A DNA stretch of 64,000 nt from Streptomyces sp. AC550_RSS872 (GCF_019049285.1 NZ_JAGMUL010000018.1:62001-126000), one strand, 5' to 3'; counted from the first letter of the stretch, positions 8,139 through 17,236 are shown. A program made the numbers and translations. The notes: generated by a model not told the origin, from the letters alone.

Positions 8139-10537
8139 AGGGGCTGCTCGGCCCAGATCGTCTTGCCGGTGGGCGTCTGGCGGGTGCCCCAGCCCTGGGT
8201 GAGCTGGGCGACCATGTGCAGCCCGCGGCCGCCCTCGTCGTAGGTACGGGCCCGGCGCAGATGCGGGGCGGTACTGCTGGCGTCGGACACCTCGCAGATC
8301 AGGGTGCGGTCCCGGATCAGACGCAGGCCGATCGGTACGTCGCCGTAGCGGATGGCGTTGGTGACCAGCTCGCTCACCACCAGCTCGGTCACGAACGCCG
8401 CCTCTTCCAGGCCCCATGCCGCGAGCTGGCGGGTGGCCTGCGCGCGGGCGTCGGCCACGATCGCGGGGTCGGACGGCAGGGCCCAGGCGGCGACCTGGTC
8501 GGCGTGCAGGGCGCGGGTGCGGGCGATCAGAAGGGCCACGTCATCGGCGGGGCTCTCGGGGAGCATGGCCCGCAGGACGGCGTCGCAGGTGATCTCCAGC
8601 GAGGCCACCGGGGAGGACATGGCCTCGCAGAGCCGTTCGAGGCCGAGGCCGATGTCGCGGTCGCGGGCGATGAGGCCGTCCGTGTAGAAGGCGAGCAGAC
8701 TGCCCTCGGGCAGCTCCAGCTCGGTCGCCTCGAAGGGCAGCCCGCCGACGCCGAGCAGCGGTCCGGGCGTGAGCCGTACGACGTCGACCGTGCCGTCGGG
8801 CAGCAGCAGCACGGGCGGGACATGGCCGGCGCTGGCCAGGGTGCAGATCCGGGAGACCGGGTCGTAGACGGCGTACAGACAGGTCGCGCCGATCCCGCCG
8901 GTGTACGGCAGATCACGGACGGCGCTGTCGTCGTCCGAGGTGAGATGGCTGACCAGGTCGTCGAGGTGGGTGAGCAGCTCGTCCGGGGGCAGGTCCACGT
9001 CGGCGAGGGTGCGTACGGCGGTGCGCAGCCGCCCCATCGTCGCGGAGGCGTGGATGCCGTGCCCGACGACATCGCCGACGACCAGGGCGACCCGGGTGCC
9101 GGACAGCGGGACGACGTCGAACCAGTCGCCGCCGACGCCGGCGCCCGTACCGGCGGGCAGATAGCGGTACGCCACCTCGACGGCCGCCTGTTTCGGCAGG
9201 TCGCGGGGGAGCAGGCTGCGCTGGAGAGTGAGCGCGTTGGTGCGCTCGCGGGTGTAGCGGCGGGCGTTGTCCACACCGACGGCGGCCCGGCCCGCGAGTT
9301 CCTCGGCGAGGATCAGGTCGTCCTGCTGGAAGGGCGGGGAGCCCTTGCCGCGGACGAAGACCGCGACGCCGAGGGTGATGCCCCGCGCCCGCAGCGGGGT
9401 CGCCATGACCGAGTGGAAGCCGTGCTCCCGGACTACGGCGGCCCGTGCCTCGTGCTCGCCGACCCAGCGGGCGAAGTCGGGGTCCTCCGTCCCGCTGAGC
9501 ACCGGCCGCCCGCTGGTCAGGGAGCGGGCCGGCGGTGAGAACGACGGATAGGTGTCGATCCCGCCGAGTACGACGGCCGCCTCGGGCACGCCCCCGCCCT
9601 CGGCCGTCGACTGGTGGGCGACCCGGCGCAGCATCACGGCGGCGTCGACCATCCCCGGCACCGGCTCCTCCCCGCGCATGACCGAGTCGAGCAGGTCCAC
9701 GCTGACGAAGTCGGCCAGCCGCGGAACGGCCAGATCGGCGAGCTCCTGCGCGGTGCGGGCGACGTCCAGGGTGGTGCCGACGCGGGAGCCCGCCTCGTTC
9801 AGCAGGGCCAGCCGCTGCCGGGCGGCGTACTGCTCGCTGCTGTCGAAGGCGGCGGTGCCGACCCCGGCCACGTCGCCGGACACGGGGTTCCGGACGGGCC
9901 ACAGCTCGACGATCCAGGAGCGCTGCCGGGTCGTGGGGGTGGGCGGTGCCGGGGCGAACCCCTCGTACCGCATCGGCATGGCCTCCTCGGCGACCCGCCG
10001 CACACACCTGAGGAACCCCTCGTCGGAACGGGCCTCACCCAGCGGGTCGGTCTCCGAGCCCGCGTTCAGCCGCCACGAACCCGACGAGGCGCTGTAGGTG
10101 GACAGGGCGATCGAGGACTGGGCGAAGGCCCACTCCACCATCCGCCGGTCACGGTCGGACGCGGCCGTTCCCGTGGTCGCGGTGACGACGAACGCCTGGG
10201 TGGCGCCGCCGCCGTCCAGGGAGGGATGCGCATGCAGGGTCAGTTCGACGCGGTGTCCGTCGCGGTGCCTGAGAGCCGCCGTGCCGCTCCATTCCTCGGA
10301 GCCGACGGGGGAGAAGCCGGTCGCCTCCCGGTCCACGAGCAGATCGGCCGCGGCCCGCCCCACGACCTCGGCGGCGGCGTATCCCAGCAGCCGCCGGGCA
10401 CCCTCGCTCCACCCCGTGACGATGCCCTGAAGGCTGATGGTGGCCGTAGCGGCATCTGGTGACCACACGATTCCAGCGTGCGCGTCGCGAGAGAATGGGA
10501 CAAGTCGGATTCCTGTGCATGAATATGGGCGGGACAT
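8126..10537 (-). CDS. PAS-GAF-SpoIIE (PP2C) phosphatase with C-terminal HATPase
   Basis: Up to 803 residues. In order: an N-terminal PAS domain (TISLQGIVTGWSEGARRLLGY), a second PAS-like region (about 130-230), a GAF domain (about 240-400), a PPM/SpoIIE phosphatase core with metal-binding motifs (GGDWFDVVPL, VGDVVGHG), and an anti-sigma-type ATP-binding domain (ELVTNAIRYGD near the C-terminus). Such proteins usually work in partner-switching control of sigma factors: the phosphatase acts on anti-sigma antagonists and the HATPase can act as the kinase/anti-sigma module. The start is uncertain: ATG 10537 has no clear RBS, and GTG 10468, just before the first PAS, is possible. No sigma or antagonist gene is adjacent. 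Confidence 0.85.
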   Translation of the reverse strand: MSRPYSCTGIRLVPFSRDAHAGIVWSPDAATATISLQGIVTGWSEGARRLLGYAAAEVVGRAAADLLVDREATGFSPVGSEEWSGTAALRHRDGHRVELTLHAHPSLDGGGATQAFVVTATTGTAASDRDRRMVEWAFAQSSIALSTYSASSGSWRLNAGSETDPLGEARSDEGFLRCVRRVAEEAMPMRYEGFAPAPPTPTTRQRSWIVELWPVRNPVSGDVAGVGTAAFDSSEQYAARQRLALLNEAGSRVGTTLDVARTAQELADLAVPRLADFVSVDLLDSVMRGEEPVPGMVDAAVMLRRVAHQSTAEGGGVPEAAVVLGGIDTYPSFSPPARSLTSGRPVLSGTEDPDFARWVGEHEARAAVVREHGFHSVMATPLRARGITLGVAVFVRGKGSPPFQQDDLILAEELAGRAAVGVDNARRYTRERTNALTLQRSLLPRDLPKQAAVEVAYRYLPAGTGAGVGGDWFDVVPLSGTRVALVVGDVVGHGIHASATMGRLRTAVRTLADVDLPPDELLTHLDDLVSHLTSDDDSAVRDLPYTGGIGATCLYAVYDPVSRICTLASAGHVPPVLLLPDGTVDVVRLTPGPLLGVGGLPFEATELELPEGSLLAFYTDGLIARDRDIGLGLERLCEAMSSPVASLEITCDAVLRAMLPESPADDVALLIARTRALHADQVAAWALPSDPAIVADARAQATRQLAAWGLEEAAFVTELVVSELVTNAIRYGDVPIGLRLIRDRTLICEVSDASSTAPHLRRARTYDEGGRGLHMVAQLTQGWGTRQTPTGKTIWAEQPLPVG

Positions 10538-10665
10538 GGGTGAGGAGGGTGGGCCTGCCCCTGGTCGGCCCCCGCGCAGTACGGCGAACTTAAGAAGTCC
10601 TTACCGTGAACCACTAGCATCGCGGCGGTAATCGCAGCCGGTACGAGGTGAGGGCAGGGCAGGGT

Positions 10666-11562
10666 ATGACGGAACCGAGGATCGCTGTCGCCGTGGTGAC
10701 CATGGGGAACCGCCCCGCCGAGGTCGACGCGCTGCTCGAGTCCGTGGCCAAGCAGGACCTCGCCCCCGTCCGGATCGTCGTCGTCGGCAACGGCTGTCCG
10801 CTCCCCGAGTTCGCCGAGCGGCTGGGGCTGCCCGGCGAGGTCACGCCGATCGAGCTCGACGAGAACCTGGGCTGTCCGGGTGGCCGGAACGTGGCCCTCG
10901 CGCGACTGCGCGCCTTCGGGGACGTCGACGTCGTGGTCGAGCTGGACGACGACGGACTCCTCGTCGACGCCGACGTCCTGCGCCGCGTACGGGACCTGTA
11001 CGCGGCCGACGACCGGCTCGGCATCGTCGGCTTCCGCATCGCCGACGAACAGGGCGAGACCCAGCAGCGGCACGTGCCGAGGATCGGCAGGTCCGACCCC
11101 CTGCGGGGCGGGTACGTCACCGGCTTCCTCGGTGGCGGGCACGCGCTGAGCATGGCGATGCTGGCGGAGACCGGGGACTGGCCCGCCGAGTTCTTCTTCG
11201 CCCACGAGGAGACCGACCTGGCCTGGCGGGCCGCCGACGCCGGCTGGCGCATCCTCTACGCGCCCGAACTGCTCCTCCAGCACCCGAAGACCTCGCCCGC
11301 CCGGCACGCCATCTACTTCCGGGTGAACGCCCGCAACCGCGTCTGGCTGACCCGCCGCCGACTGCCGCTCGCGCTGATTCCGGTGCACCTCGGGGTGTGG
11401 GTGCTCCTCACCCTCGTCCGCAACCGGAGCTCGCCGGCCGGCCTGCGCGCGTGGTTCGGCGGCTTCCTGGAGGGGCTGCGGGAACCGGCGGGCGAGCGGC
11501 GTCCCATGCGCTGGCGCACGGTGTGGGGACTGTGCCGGCTGGGCCGGCCGCCGGTCATCTGA
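10666..11562 (+). CDS. Family 2 glycosyltransferase
   Basis: About 298 residues. N-terminal Rossmann-like GT-A fold (IAVAVVTMGNRPAEV, IVVVGNG), nucleotide-sugar metal motif VELDDDGLL (the DxD equivalent), then NLGCPGGRNVAL typical of rhamnosyl/GT2 enzymes. The acceptor-side motif FFFAHEETDLAWRA corresponds to the ED catalytic-base region. A hydrophobic stretch (LALIPVHLGVWVLLTLV, about 235-255) may associate with membrane. ATG 10666 fits; GTG 10648 is an alternative start. Probably transfers a sugar to a surface polymer or lipid; donor unknown. Confidence 0.85.
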   Translation: MTEPRIAVAVVTMGNRPAEVDALLESVAKQDLAPVRIVVVGNGCPLPEFAERLGLPGEVTPIELDENLGCPGGRNVALARLRAFGDVDVVVELDDDGLLVDADVLRRVRDLYAADDRLGIVGFRIADEQGETQQRHVPRIGRSDPLRGGYVTGFLGGGHALSMAMLAETGDWPAEFFFAHEETDLAWRAADAGWRILYAPELLLQHPKTSPARHAIYFRVNARNRVWLTRRRLPLALIPVHLGVWVLLTLVRNRSSPAGLRAWFGGFLEGLREPAGERRPMRWRTVWGLCRLGRPPVI

Positions 11563-11583
11563 GAGGGGGCCGGGGAGGGGACG

Positions 11584-11620
11584 CGGGTCCCGGTCGGTCA
11601 CCTCCGCCGACCGGGACCCG
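11584..11620. terminator. Strong bidirectional terminator hairpin
   Basis: CGGGTCCCGGTCGG (11584-11597) and its exact complement (11607-11620) form a 14-bp stem with a 9-nt loop, 21 bp past the stop of the plus-strand glycosyltransferase and facing the convergent polymerase gene. The remaining 200 bp to 11818 shows no gene. Confidence 0.75.
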
Positions 11621-11818
11621 GCATCCCCGGATCCGGCGCGGCGGCGACACTCCCCCGAGTTGCGCGTCGTACGCGCGCGCCGTCGGCCGGATCCGATGAA
11701 GTGATCACAATAAGCCATGCCAACAGACCGCTGACATCCGGCCATTGGTGATCCGCTCCGGCGCAGTCCGGTCGGCGAAGTCGTCGTTGGACGACCGTCC
11801 GGCGCCGTCCGGCGCTGG

Positions 11819-13519
11819 TCACTTCGCGTCGGCATAGCTCTCCACCACCGCCGTGGTGAACGGAAACCGCACCGGCGTCTCCCCGAACGTCAGCCGCCCC
11901 GCCAGCTCCGCCGCCTCCCGGATCGCCGTCACGACCGCTTCGGACTCCTCCTCGGGACAGTGCACGATCACCTCGTCGTGCTGGAAGAAGACCAGTTCCG
12001 CCGCCATGTCCGCGCAGGTGCGCCGCAGCGCGGCGAGCAGCAGCAGCGCCCAGTCGGCGGCGCTGCCCTGGACGACGAAGTTGCGGGCGAAGCGGCCCCG
12101 GGCGCGGGCGTTGGTGGAGGCGTAGCCCGGCACCCACTCCTGCGGACCGGCGCCCCCGGCCGGTTCGTCCTCCGCGTCCGGCACCGGAATGCCCGCCTCC
12201 TCGGCGGCGTCGCTCGCCCCGGCCGCCGGCGGACACGTCCGCCCCAGCCAGGTCCGCACGAGCCGCCCCTCCTCGCCGGCCCGCGCCGCCTCGTCGACGT
12301 ACGCCACTGCCCGGGGGAACCGCCGTCTGAGCGCGGCGAGGTTCTTGAGCCCGTCGCCCGACGTCTGGCCGTACACGGCGCCCAGCACGGCGAGCTTGGC
12401 CTGGGCGCGGTCGCCGGAGAAGGCGCGGTCGGAGACGGACTGGTAGAGGTCGGTCTCCCGGCCGGCCACCTCCATCAGCCCGGGGTCACGGGAGATCGCC
12501 GCCAGCACCCGGGGTTCCATCTGGTCGGCGTCGGCCACGACGAGCCGCCAGCCGGGGTCGGCGACCACGGCACGCCGGATGACCTTCGGGATCTGGAGCC
12601 CGCCCCCGCCGTTGGTCACCCACCTCCCGGTGACCGTCCCGCCCGCGAGGAACTCCGGTCGGAACCGCCCGTCGCGCACCCAGTCCTGGAGCCAGGACCA
12701 GCCGTGGGCCACCCAGATCCGGTACAGCTTCTTGTACTCGACCAGCGGCTTCACCGCCGGATGGTCGAGGGACTCGATCTCCCAGCGCCGGGTCGATCTG
12801 ATCTTGATCCCGGCCTGCGCGAAGGCCTTGATCACATCGGCCGGCAGATCGGGCCGCACCCGGCGCCCGAACGCGGCCGACACCTCGTCCGCCAACTCGG
12901 CGAGCCGCCGGGGCTCCCCGCCCCCGGCGTACCGCTCGCCGAGCAGTTCGTGCAGGACCCCTCGGTGCGCCTCGGCGCTCCACGGCAGCCCGGCCCGGTT
13001 CATCTCGGCGGCGACGAGCATCCCCGCGGACTCGGCCGCTGTGAGCAGCCGCATCCGCTCCGGGTGGGCGGTGGCGTCGTGCCGGCGCTGCTGGTCGGCG
13101 TAGACCTCGACGAGGTCGGCCAGCGGCAGATGGACCGCCTGTGGCTCGAACAGGGGGGACTGCGAGCCCGGTTCGGCCGCCCGCTGGGGCGGATCGGGTG
13201 GCACCGGGAGGCGGCGCAGCCGGGCGAGGGCTGCGGCGGCCGACCTCGGTTCTCCGTGCCGCCCCTCGTGGCCGAGGAGGAGGGTCTCGGCGTCCTCGAT
13301 GTCGTAGCACCGCTCCACTCGCACCCCCGTGGCGAGCAGGCGCGGATAGACCTCGGCGGTGGACCGCCACACCCACCGCGCGACCTCCGGCCGTCCGCGC
13401 ACGGCCTCACCCAGGTCCGCCTCCCGGCGCACCGGCCCCGTGGGCAGCCCGTCCGGGCCGAGGGGGGCGATCTCCACGCCACCGTCCTCGGCCGGAGCGA
13501 GCGCCCACCGGTCGGTCAT
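11819..13519 (-). CDS. Family A DNA polymerase (3'-5' exonuclease/polymerase-like)
   Basis: 566 residues, much shorter than PolA (about 900): it lacks the 5' nuclease, and its N-terminal 3'-5' exonuclease-like part lacks a clear DxE exo I motif. Polymerase motif A is DADQMEPR (D330-R337, matching DYSQIELR). The O-helix is RAQAKLAVLGAVYG (R371, K375, Y383), and motif C is QHDE (H514-E516). The metal-binding Asp and Glu are kept, so polymerase activity is plausible. The O-helix Phe of E. coli Pol I (F762) is Leu379 here. ATG 13519 is chosen because the domain starts there; the frame is open further upstream. A second, accessory Pol I-like enzyme widespread in actinomycetes; role uncertain. Confidence 0.88.
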   Translation of the reverse strand: MTDRWALAPAEDGGVEIAPLGPDGLPTGPVRREADLGEAVRGRPEVARWVWRSTAEVYPRLLATGVRVERCYDIEDAETLLLGHEGRHGEPRSAAAALARLRRLPVPPDPPQRAAEPGSQSPLFEPQAVHLPLADLVEVYADQQRRHDATAHPERMRLLTAAESAGMLVAAEMNRAGLPWSAEAHRGVLHELLGERYAGGGEPRRLAELADEVSAAFGRRVRPDLPADVIKAFAQAGIKIRSTRRWEIESLDHPAVKPLVEYKKLYRIWVAHGWSWLQDWVRDGRFRPEFLAGGTVTGRWVTNGGGGLQIPKVIRRAVVADPGWRLVVADADQMEPRVLAAISRDPGLMEVAGRETDLYQSVSDRAFSGDRAQAKLAVLGAVYGQTSGDGLKNLAALRRRFPRAVAYVDEAARAGEEGRLVRTWLGRTCPPAAGASDAAEEAGIPVPDAEDEPAGGAGPQEWVPGYASTNARARGRFARNFVVQGSAADWALLLLAALRRTCADMAAELVFFQHDEVIVHCPEEESEAVVTAIREAAELAGRLTFGETPVRFPFTTAVVESYADAK

Positions 13520-13553
13520 GCAGCGAGTGTGGCACCCGGGTCTGACAACGCCC

Positions 13554-14333
13554 TCAGCTCCGCGCCGCGCCTTCCTCGCCACCGCCCTCGCCGGCCTCCT
13601 TGACCGTCTGCACACCGCTGTTCAGGAACTGGGAGAGCATCTCGACGAGGTACTCCTCCACCGCGTCCTTGGTGAGCCCGAGCCCGTACAGCACACCGGT
13701 GCCGTTCTCGAACTCCAGCAGGGCGAGCAGGATGTGCTCGGTGCCGATGTAGTTGTGGCCGAGACGCAGGGCCTCGCGGAAGGTCAGTTCCAGCACCTTC
13801 TTGGCGTCGGAGCCGTAGGGGACGAGTTCGGGGACGTTGTCGGCGGCCGGCGGCAGGGCGGCGGTGGCGGCCTGGCGCACCGAGTCCAGCAGGACGCCCT
13901 GCGCCGTGATCGCCTTCGCGGCCAGCCCGTCCGGTTCGGCCAGCAGACCGAGGACCAGATGCTCGGGCCGCCCCTCGGCGTTACGGGCCGCGACGGCCTC
14001 GTTGTGGGCGGCCATCACCGTGTTGCGCGCACGCGGCGTGTACCGGCCGAAACCCTGCTGAGGGTCGAGGTCGGCCGACTCCTTGGGCACGAACCGCTTC
14101 TGCGCGGCCTGCCGGGTGACGCCCATGCTCTTGCCGATGTCGGTCCAGGAGGCACCGGACCGCCGGGCCTGGTCCACGAAGTGACCGATCAGGTGGTCGG
14201 CCACCTCACCCAGGTGATCGGCGGCGATCACCGCGTCCTGGAGCTGGTCGAGGGGCTCTTCGTGGACCTTCTTGATGGCCGCGATGAGTTCGTCGAGACG
14301 TACGGATGACGTGATGCTCGGGTTCGTCGACAT
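13554..14333 (-). CDS. HTH-Clp_N protein (double Clp N-domain with DNA-binding-like N-terminus)
   Basis: 259 residues. Residues 62-81 (SWTDIGKSMGVTRQAAQKR) form a helix-turn-helix of the type in small transcription regulators. Two Clp N-terminal repeats follow (about 98-160 and 170-240), the second with LRLGHNYIGTEHILLALL. There is no AAA+ ATPase module. In ClpC the N-domain binds adaptors and substrates, so this is plausibly a regulator sensing misfolded protein or a Clp adaptor. ATG 14333 has no Shine-Dalgarno; its upstream sequence is instead a promoter placing the transcription start on the ATG. The upstream GNAT gene ends within that promoter. Confidence 0.8.
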   Translation of the reverse strand: MSTNPSITSSVRLDELIAAIKKVHEEPLDQLQDAVIAADHLGEVADHLIGHFVDQARRSGASWTDIGKSMGVTRQAAQKRFVPKESADLDPQQGFGRYTPRARNTVMAAHNEAVAARNAEGRPEHLVLGLLAEPDGLAAKAITAQGVLLDSVRQAATAALPPAADNVPELVPYGSDAKKVLELTFREALRLGHNYIGTEHILLALLEFENGTGVLYGLGLTKDAVEEYLVEMLSQFLNSGVQTVKEAGEGGGEEGAARS

Positions 14334-14334
14334 G

Positions 14335-14381
14335 TGTCAACCGTAAGTTGACACCCCGAGGCTGTCAACCTTCAGTTGACA
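14335..14381 (-). promoter_or_regulatory. Leaderless promoter with two copies of a 19-bp palindrome
   Basis: Reading the minus strand: TTGACA (14368-14363), 17-bp spacer, TACGGT (14345-14340), then 6 nt and the ATG at 14333. Counting that A as +1 puts the boxes at -35 and -10 exactly. Two palindromes TGTCAAC-n5-GTTGACA (14335-14353 and 14363-14381, 28 bp apart) overlay the -10 and -35 respectively. The layout implies a leaderless mRNA controlled by a dimeric repressor, plausibly the HTH protein itself. Confidence 0.75.
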
Positions 14382-14862
14382 CCTGTTCCCGCAGTGCCTT
14401 GGCAAACCAACGACTGTCGGAGTACCCCCGGTAGGGACCGAACTCGGCCGTCGGCACATACCCGCAGGCCACGTACAACCCCACGGCCTCGTGCAGCTGA
14501 GTCCCCGTCTCCAGCACCATCCGCACCCGCCCGGCCGCCCGCGCACTGTCCTCCAGTGACCGCAGAATCCTCCGGGCGATCCCCCGCCCTCGCGCCTCGG
14601 GCACCACGAACATCCGCTTGAGCTCGGCGTCCCCGGCCGCATACCCCTCGTCCTCCGCCTCCTGCACCCGCCAGCCCCCACACCCCACGGCCTCACCCGC
14701 GAGATACGCGATCAGGAACAGCCCACCCGGCGGGTCGAAGTGGCCCGGACGCAGCGGGGTCATGTCGTCGTAGCCGAAGCGCCGCACATACTCGGCCTGC
14801 ACGAGGGCGGAGAGCTTCACGGCGTCGGGGTGATCAAAACGTACGGCTCTAATCCCATCCAT
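14365..14862 (-). CDS. GNAT family N-acetyltransferase
   Basis: 165 residues, the normal single-domain GNAT length. The acetyl-CoA pyrophosphate loop is RMFVVPEARGRGIARRIL (V-x-x-x-x-R/Q-x-G-x-A type), with a central beta strand FLIAYLAGEAVGCGGWRV and the late motif AVGLYVACGYVP. It would acetylate an amine of a small molecule or protein; substrate unknown. ATG 14862 starts at the domain edge; the open frame runs further upstream but is unsupported. Its stop lies inside the second palindrome of the Clp_N gene promoter. Confidence 0.85.
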   Translation of the reverse strand: MDGIRAVRFDHPDAVKLSALVQAEYVRRFGYDDMTPLRPGHFDPPGGLFLIAYLAGEAVGCGGWRVQEAEDEGYAAGDAELKRMFVVPEARGRGIARRILRSLEDSARAAGRVRMVLETGTQLHEAVGLYVACGYVPTAEFGPYRGYSDSRWFAKALREQVSTEG

Positions 14863-14955
14863 GCCCCCGGAAACTAGGCACGCCCCCACCCCACGCACAA
14901 CCGGCTTTCCCGGTGGCCCCGCAGGACCGCGCCCACCCCGTGGCACCATCACCGA

Positions 14956-16101
14956 GTGAGCAGCACGAACAGTCCGAGCGACACCCCCGGCCCCGTCGAC
15001 CGGGCCTTCCAGCACGCCCTCTACGCCGACACCGACGCCGCCCTCGACACGGGCGCCTCCCTCCTCGCCGTCGCCCCCGAGGCGGACGAGGAACTCGACC
15101 GGCGCGGGCGGGAGTTCGTGGCGGCGGCCTGGCGGCGCGGCTGGCAGCCCGCCGATGTCGTACGGCTCGTGCGGCGGGAGCTGGACGACGCGCACGTACG
15201 ACTGCTCTCGGCGCTGATCCGGGCGCAGCGGCCGGACGACCGCCCCCGCGGCCCCCGCTGGACCGCGCAGCTCGACGACCTGCCCACCGAAGCGCCACCC
15301 CGCACGGACCGCTTCTCGCACGCGACCGCCGTCCTGGAGCTGTACCGTCTGCTGCTGCGCCTGCCCGCGCTGGAGCCCTTGGACGAGCCGGTCACGACCG
15401 CCACCGGGCAGCCCCGCCCCGAGTCCCGCATGCTCGGCCGTATCCGGGCGCTGCTGGCGAAGGCGGAGGCGACCGGCTTTCCTCAGGAGGCGGAGGCGCT
15501 CAGCGCCAAGGCACAGGAACTGATGGCCCGGCACAGCATCGACGACGCCCTCCTCGCGAGCCGTACGCACGCGTCGCACGCCACGAAGGACGTGCCCGGC
15601 GCCTGGCGGATCGGCGTCGAACCGCCGTACGAACAGGCGAAGGCCGTCCTGCTGGACGCGGTGGCGACCGCCAACCACTGCCGTGCCGTGTGGAACGAAC
15701 CCTTCGCCTTCTCCACGGTCGTCGGCTTCGAGGCCGACCTGGAGGTGGTCGAACTCCTCCACACCTCGCTCCTCGTGCAGGCGCAGACCGCGATGACCAG
15801 GGCGGAGGCGGCCCAGCGGGCGGGCGGCCGCAAGCGTACGAAGACCTTCCGGCAGTCGTTCCTCGCGGCCTACGCCCACCGCATCGGCACGCGCCTGGCC
15901 GAGGCGGCGCAGACCCAGGTCACCCAGGACCTGCTCCCGGTCCTCGCCTCCCGCGAGGTGGCCGTCACCGAACGCCTGGACGGCATGTTCCCGGAGACGA
16001 CCACGACCCGCCTGCGCGGCGTCAGCGACGAGGCGGGCTGGGTGGAGGGCTCGGAGGCGGCGGACCGGGCACAAGTAGCCCCTCGCCGCCCCCTGCGCTG
16101 A
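14956..16101 (+). CDS. DUF2786 domain protein
   Basis: 381 residues. The DUF2786 signature lies mid-protein: MLGRIRALLAKAEATGF, then EAEALSAKAQELMARHSID. This small helical domain is common in actinobacteria and some phages; function unknown. The N-terminal half is a Streptomyces-type helical region with no known name. The C-terminal half continues with helices and a basic patch (GGRKRTKTFRQSF). GTG 14956 opens the frame. No signal peptide, so cytoplasmic. Divergent from the GNAT gene. Confidence 0.75.
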   Translation: MSSTNSPSDTPGPVDRAFQHALYADTDAALDTGASLLAVAPEADEELDRRGREFVAAAWRRGWQPADVVRLVRRELDDAHVRLLSALIRAQRPDDRPRGPRWTAQLDDLPTEAPPRTDRFSHATAVLELYRLLLRLPALEPLDEPVTTATGQPRPESRMLGRIRALLAKAEATGFPQEAEALSAKAQELMARHSIDDALLASRTHASHATKDVPGAWRIGVEPPYEQAKAVLLDAVATANHCRAVWNEPFAFSTVVGFEADLEVVELLHTSLLVQAQTAMTRAEAAQRAGGRKRTKTFRQSFLAAYAHRIGTRLAEAAQTQVTQDLLPVLASREVAVTERLDGMFPETTTTRLRGVSDEAGWVEGSEAADRAQVAPRRPLR

Positions 16102-16114
16102 TCCCCGAAGGACC

Positions 16115-16630
16115 TCAGTCGCCGGACTGCTGGAACCCGCTCACCGAGGCGTCCGGCGTCCGCCCGTCGCTCTTCAGCGCGACATCGCCGTAGGACCACT
16201 TGAAGTCGCGCGTCTCGCCGGCCCCGGGCAGATGGATCTTCACCCGCTGCACGCCGAGGCTCTTGGTGCCGCCGCCCTCGCCCCGGACATAGGTGAGGGT
16301 GAGGGAGGTGGAGGCCTCCTTCGCGAGGGTCGTCTTCTTCACTCCCGCGGCCTCGTCCGCCCCGACGGCGGTCACGGCGTCGCCCGAGTCGAACTCGATG
16401 GCGGGCAGCCCGTCCAGGACGCACTCGGCGCCACTTGCGTTGGTGATCGTGACGGGCACGTTGCCGGTGTCCCCGGCGGCGGGGGCGGCGTTGCCGGGCC
16501 CGAACTTCACCGACATCTCGTCGGCACAGGCGGAACCGGCCTTGCTGTCCTGGCCCTTGTCCCCGTCGTCGCAGGCGGTCAGGAGGAGGGCCGCGGCGAG
16601 GGCGGCGACGGTGAGGGAAGTGGCGCGCAT
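16115..16630 (-). CDS. Lipoprotein with DUF4232-like domain
   Basis: 171 residues. Signal MRATSLTVAALAAALLLTAC with lipobox LTAC, so Cys20 would be lipidated and the protein held outside the membrane. After an acidic/serine linker, the domain CADEMSVKFGP...VPVTITNASGAECVLDGLP resembles DUF4232, an immunoglobulin-like fold with paired cysteines. ATG 16630 directly precedes the signal. Same strand as a second lipoprotein gene upstream; the two may be paralogous in role but are not obviously homologous. Confidence 0.75.
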   Translation of the reverse strand: MRATSLTVAALAAALLLTACDDGDKGQDSKAGSACADEMSVKFGPGNAAPAAGDTGNVPVTITNASGAECVLDGLPAIEFDSGDAVTAVGADEAAGVKKTTLAKEASTSLTLTYVRGEGGGTKSLGVQRVKIHLPGAGETRDFKWSYGDVALKSDGRTPDASVSGFQQSGD

Positions 16631-16705
16631 GGGTCCTCTGGAGGAGACGTCGGCGACCGGGTGGCGATCACCGCACAGGCGGGTCGGACAGTAACCGATC
16701 AAACA

Positions 16706-17236
16706 TCACGAACCGAGGCCGCCCGTGGGCAGCCCCGTCGGCAGCTTCCCGCCCTCCGCCCTGGTGTACGTCTCCGCGCCGAGCCCGCCCTCCCAGGTGA
16801 CCTTCAGCTGCGCCTTGCCGACGGAGTCGACCATCCCGACGGCCCGGTCCTTGCCGGCGTCCGGGCACTTGAGGCGGATCATCCGCATCCCGTCCTGCTC
16901 GCCCGCGGTCCCGCTGCACACGGTCCCGCCGGTCGTGAAGAGCGCGGCCTTGGCGCCGGTGACGACCAGCACGACCGCCTTGCCGTCGGTCGTGGCCAGC
17001 CAGCTGCCCTCCAACTCGCCGGGGGCCGAGGCCGACCCGCCCGTACCGCCGCCCGTGTCGGCACTGGCGGTCGCGGAGGAATCGGCCGAGGAGCCGACCG
17101 TGGGCTTGGCATCGGAGCCGCCGTCGCCGCTGCACGCGGTCAGGGCGAGCGCGCCCGCCAGGGACGCGGCAACGGCCACGGCCCGCATCCGCCGGCCCGG
17201 CATCGTGCGCGTACGGGAGAAAGTCGCCGAGGTCAC
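16706..17236 (-). CDS. Lipoprotein, hypothetical
   Basis: About 176 residues. Signal sequence with lipobox LTACSG after basic MPGRRMR; the mature N-terminus is a Ser/Ala/Thr linker, then a compact domain (GSWLATTDGKAVVLVVTGAKAALF) with two cysteines (GTVCSG, LKCPDA). GTG 17236 is chosen because GGGAG lies 7 bp upstream; ATG 17203 would start right at the basic n-region. No known family recognised. Probably in tandem with the next lipoprotein gene, 75 bp apart. Confidence 0.65.
   Translation of the reverse strand: MTSATFSRTRTMPGRRMRAVAVAASLAGALALTACSGDGGSDAKPTVGSSADSSATASADTGGGTGGSASAPGELEGSWLATTDGKAVVLVVTGAKAALFTTGGTVCSGTAGEQDGMRMIRLKCPDAGKDRAVGMVDSVGKAQLKVTWEGGLGAETYTRAEGGKLPTGLPTGGLGS

Noticed and set aside
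14863..16074. Long N-terminal extension of the GNAT frame (569 codons)
   Set aside because: It is antisense to the DUF2786 gene; the acetyltransferase domain starts at ATG 14862.
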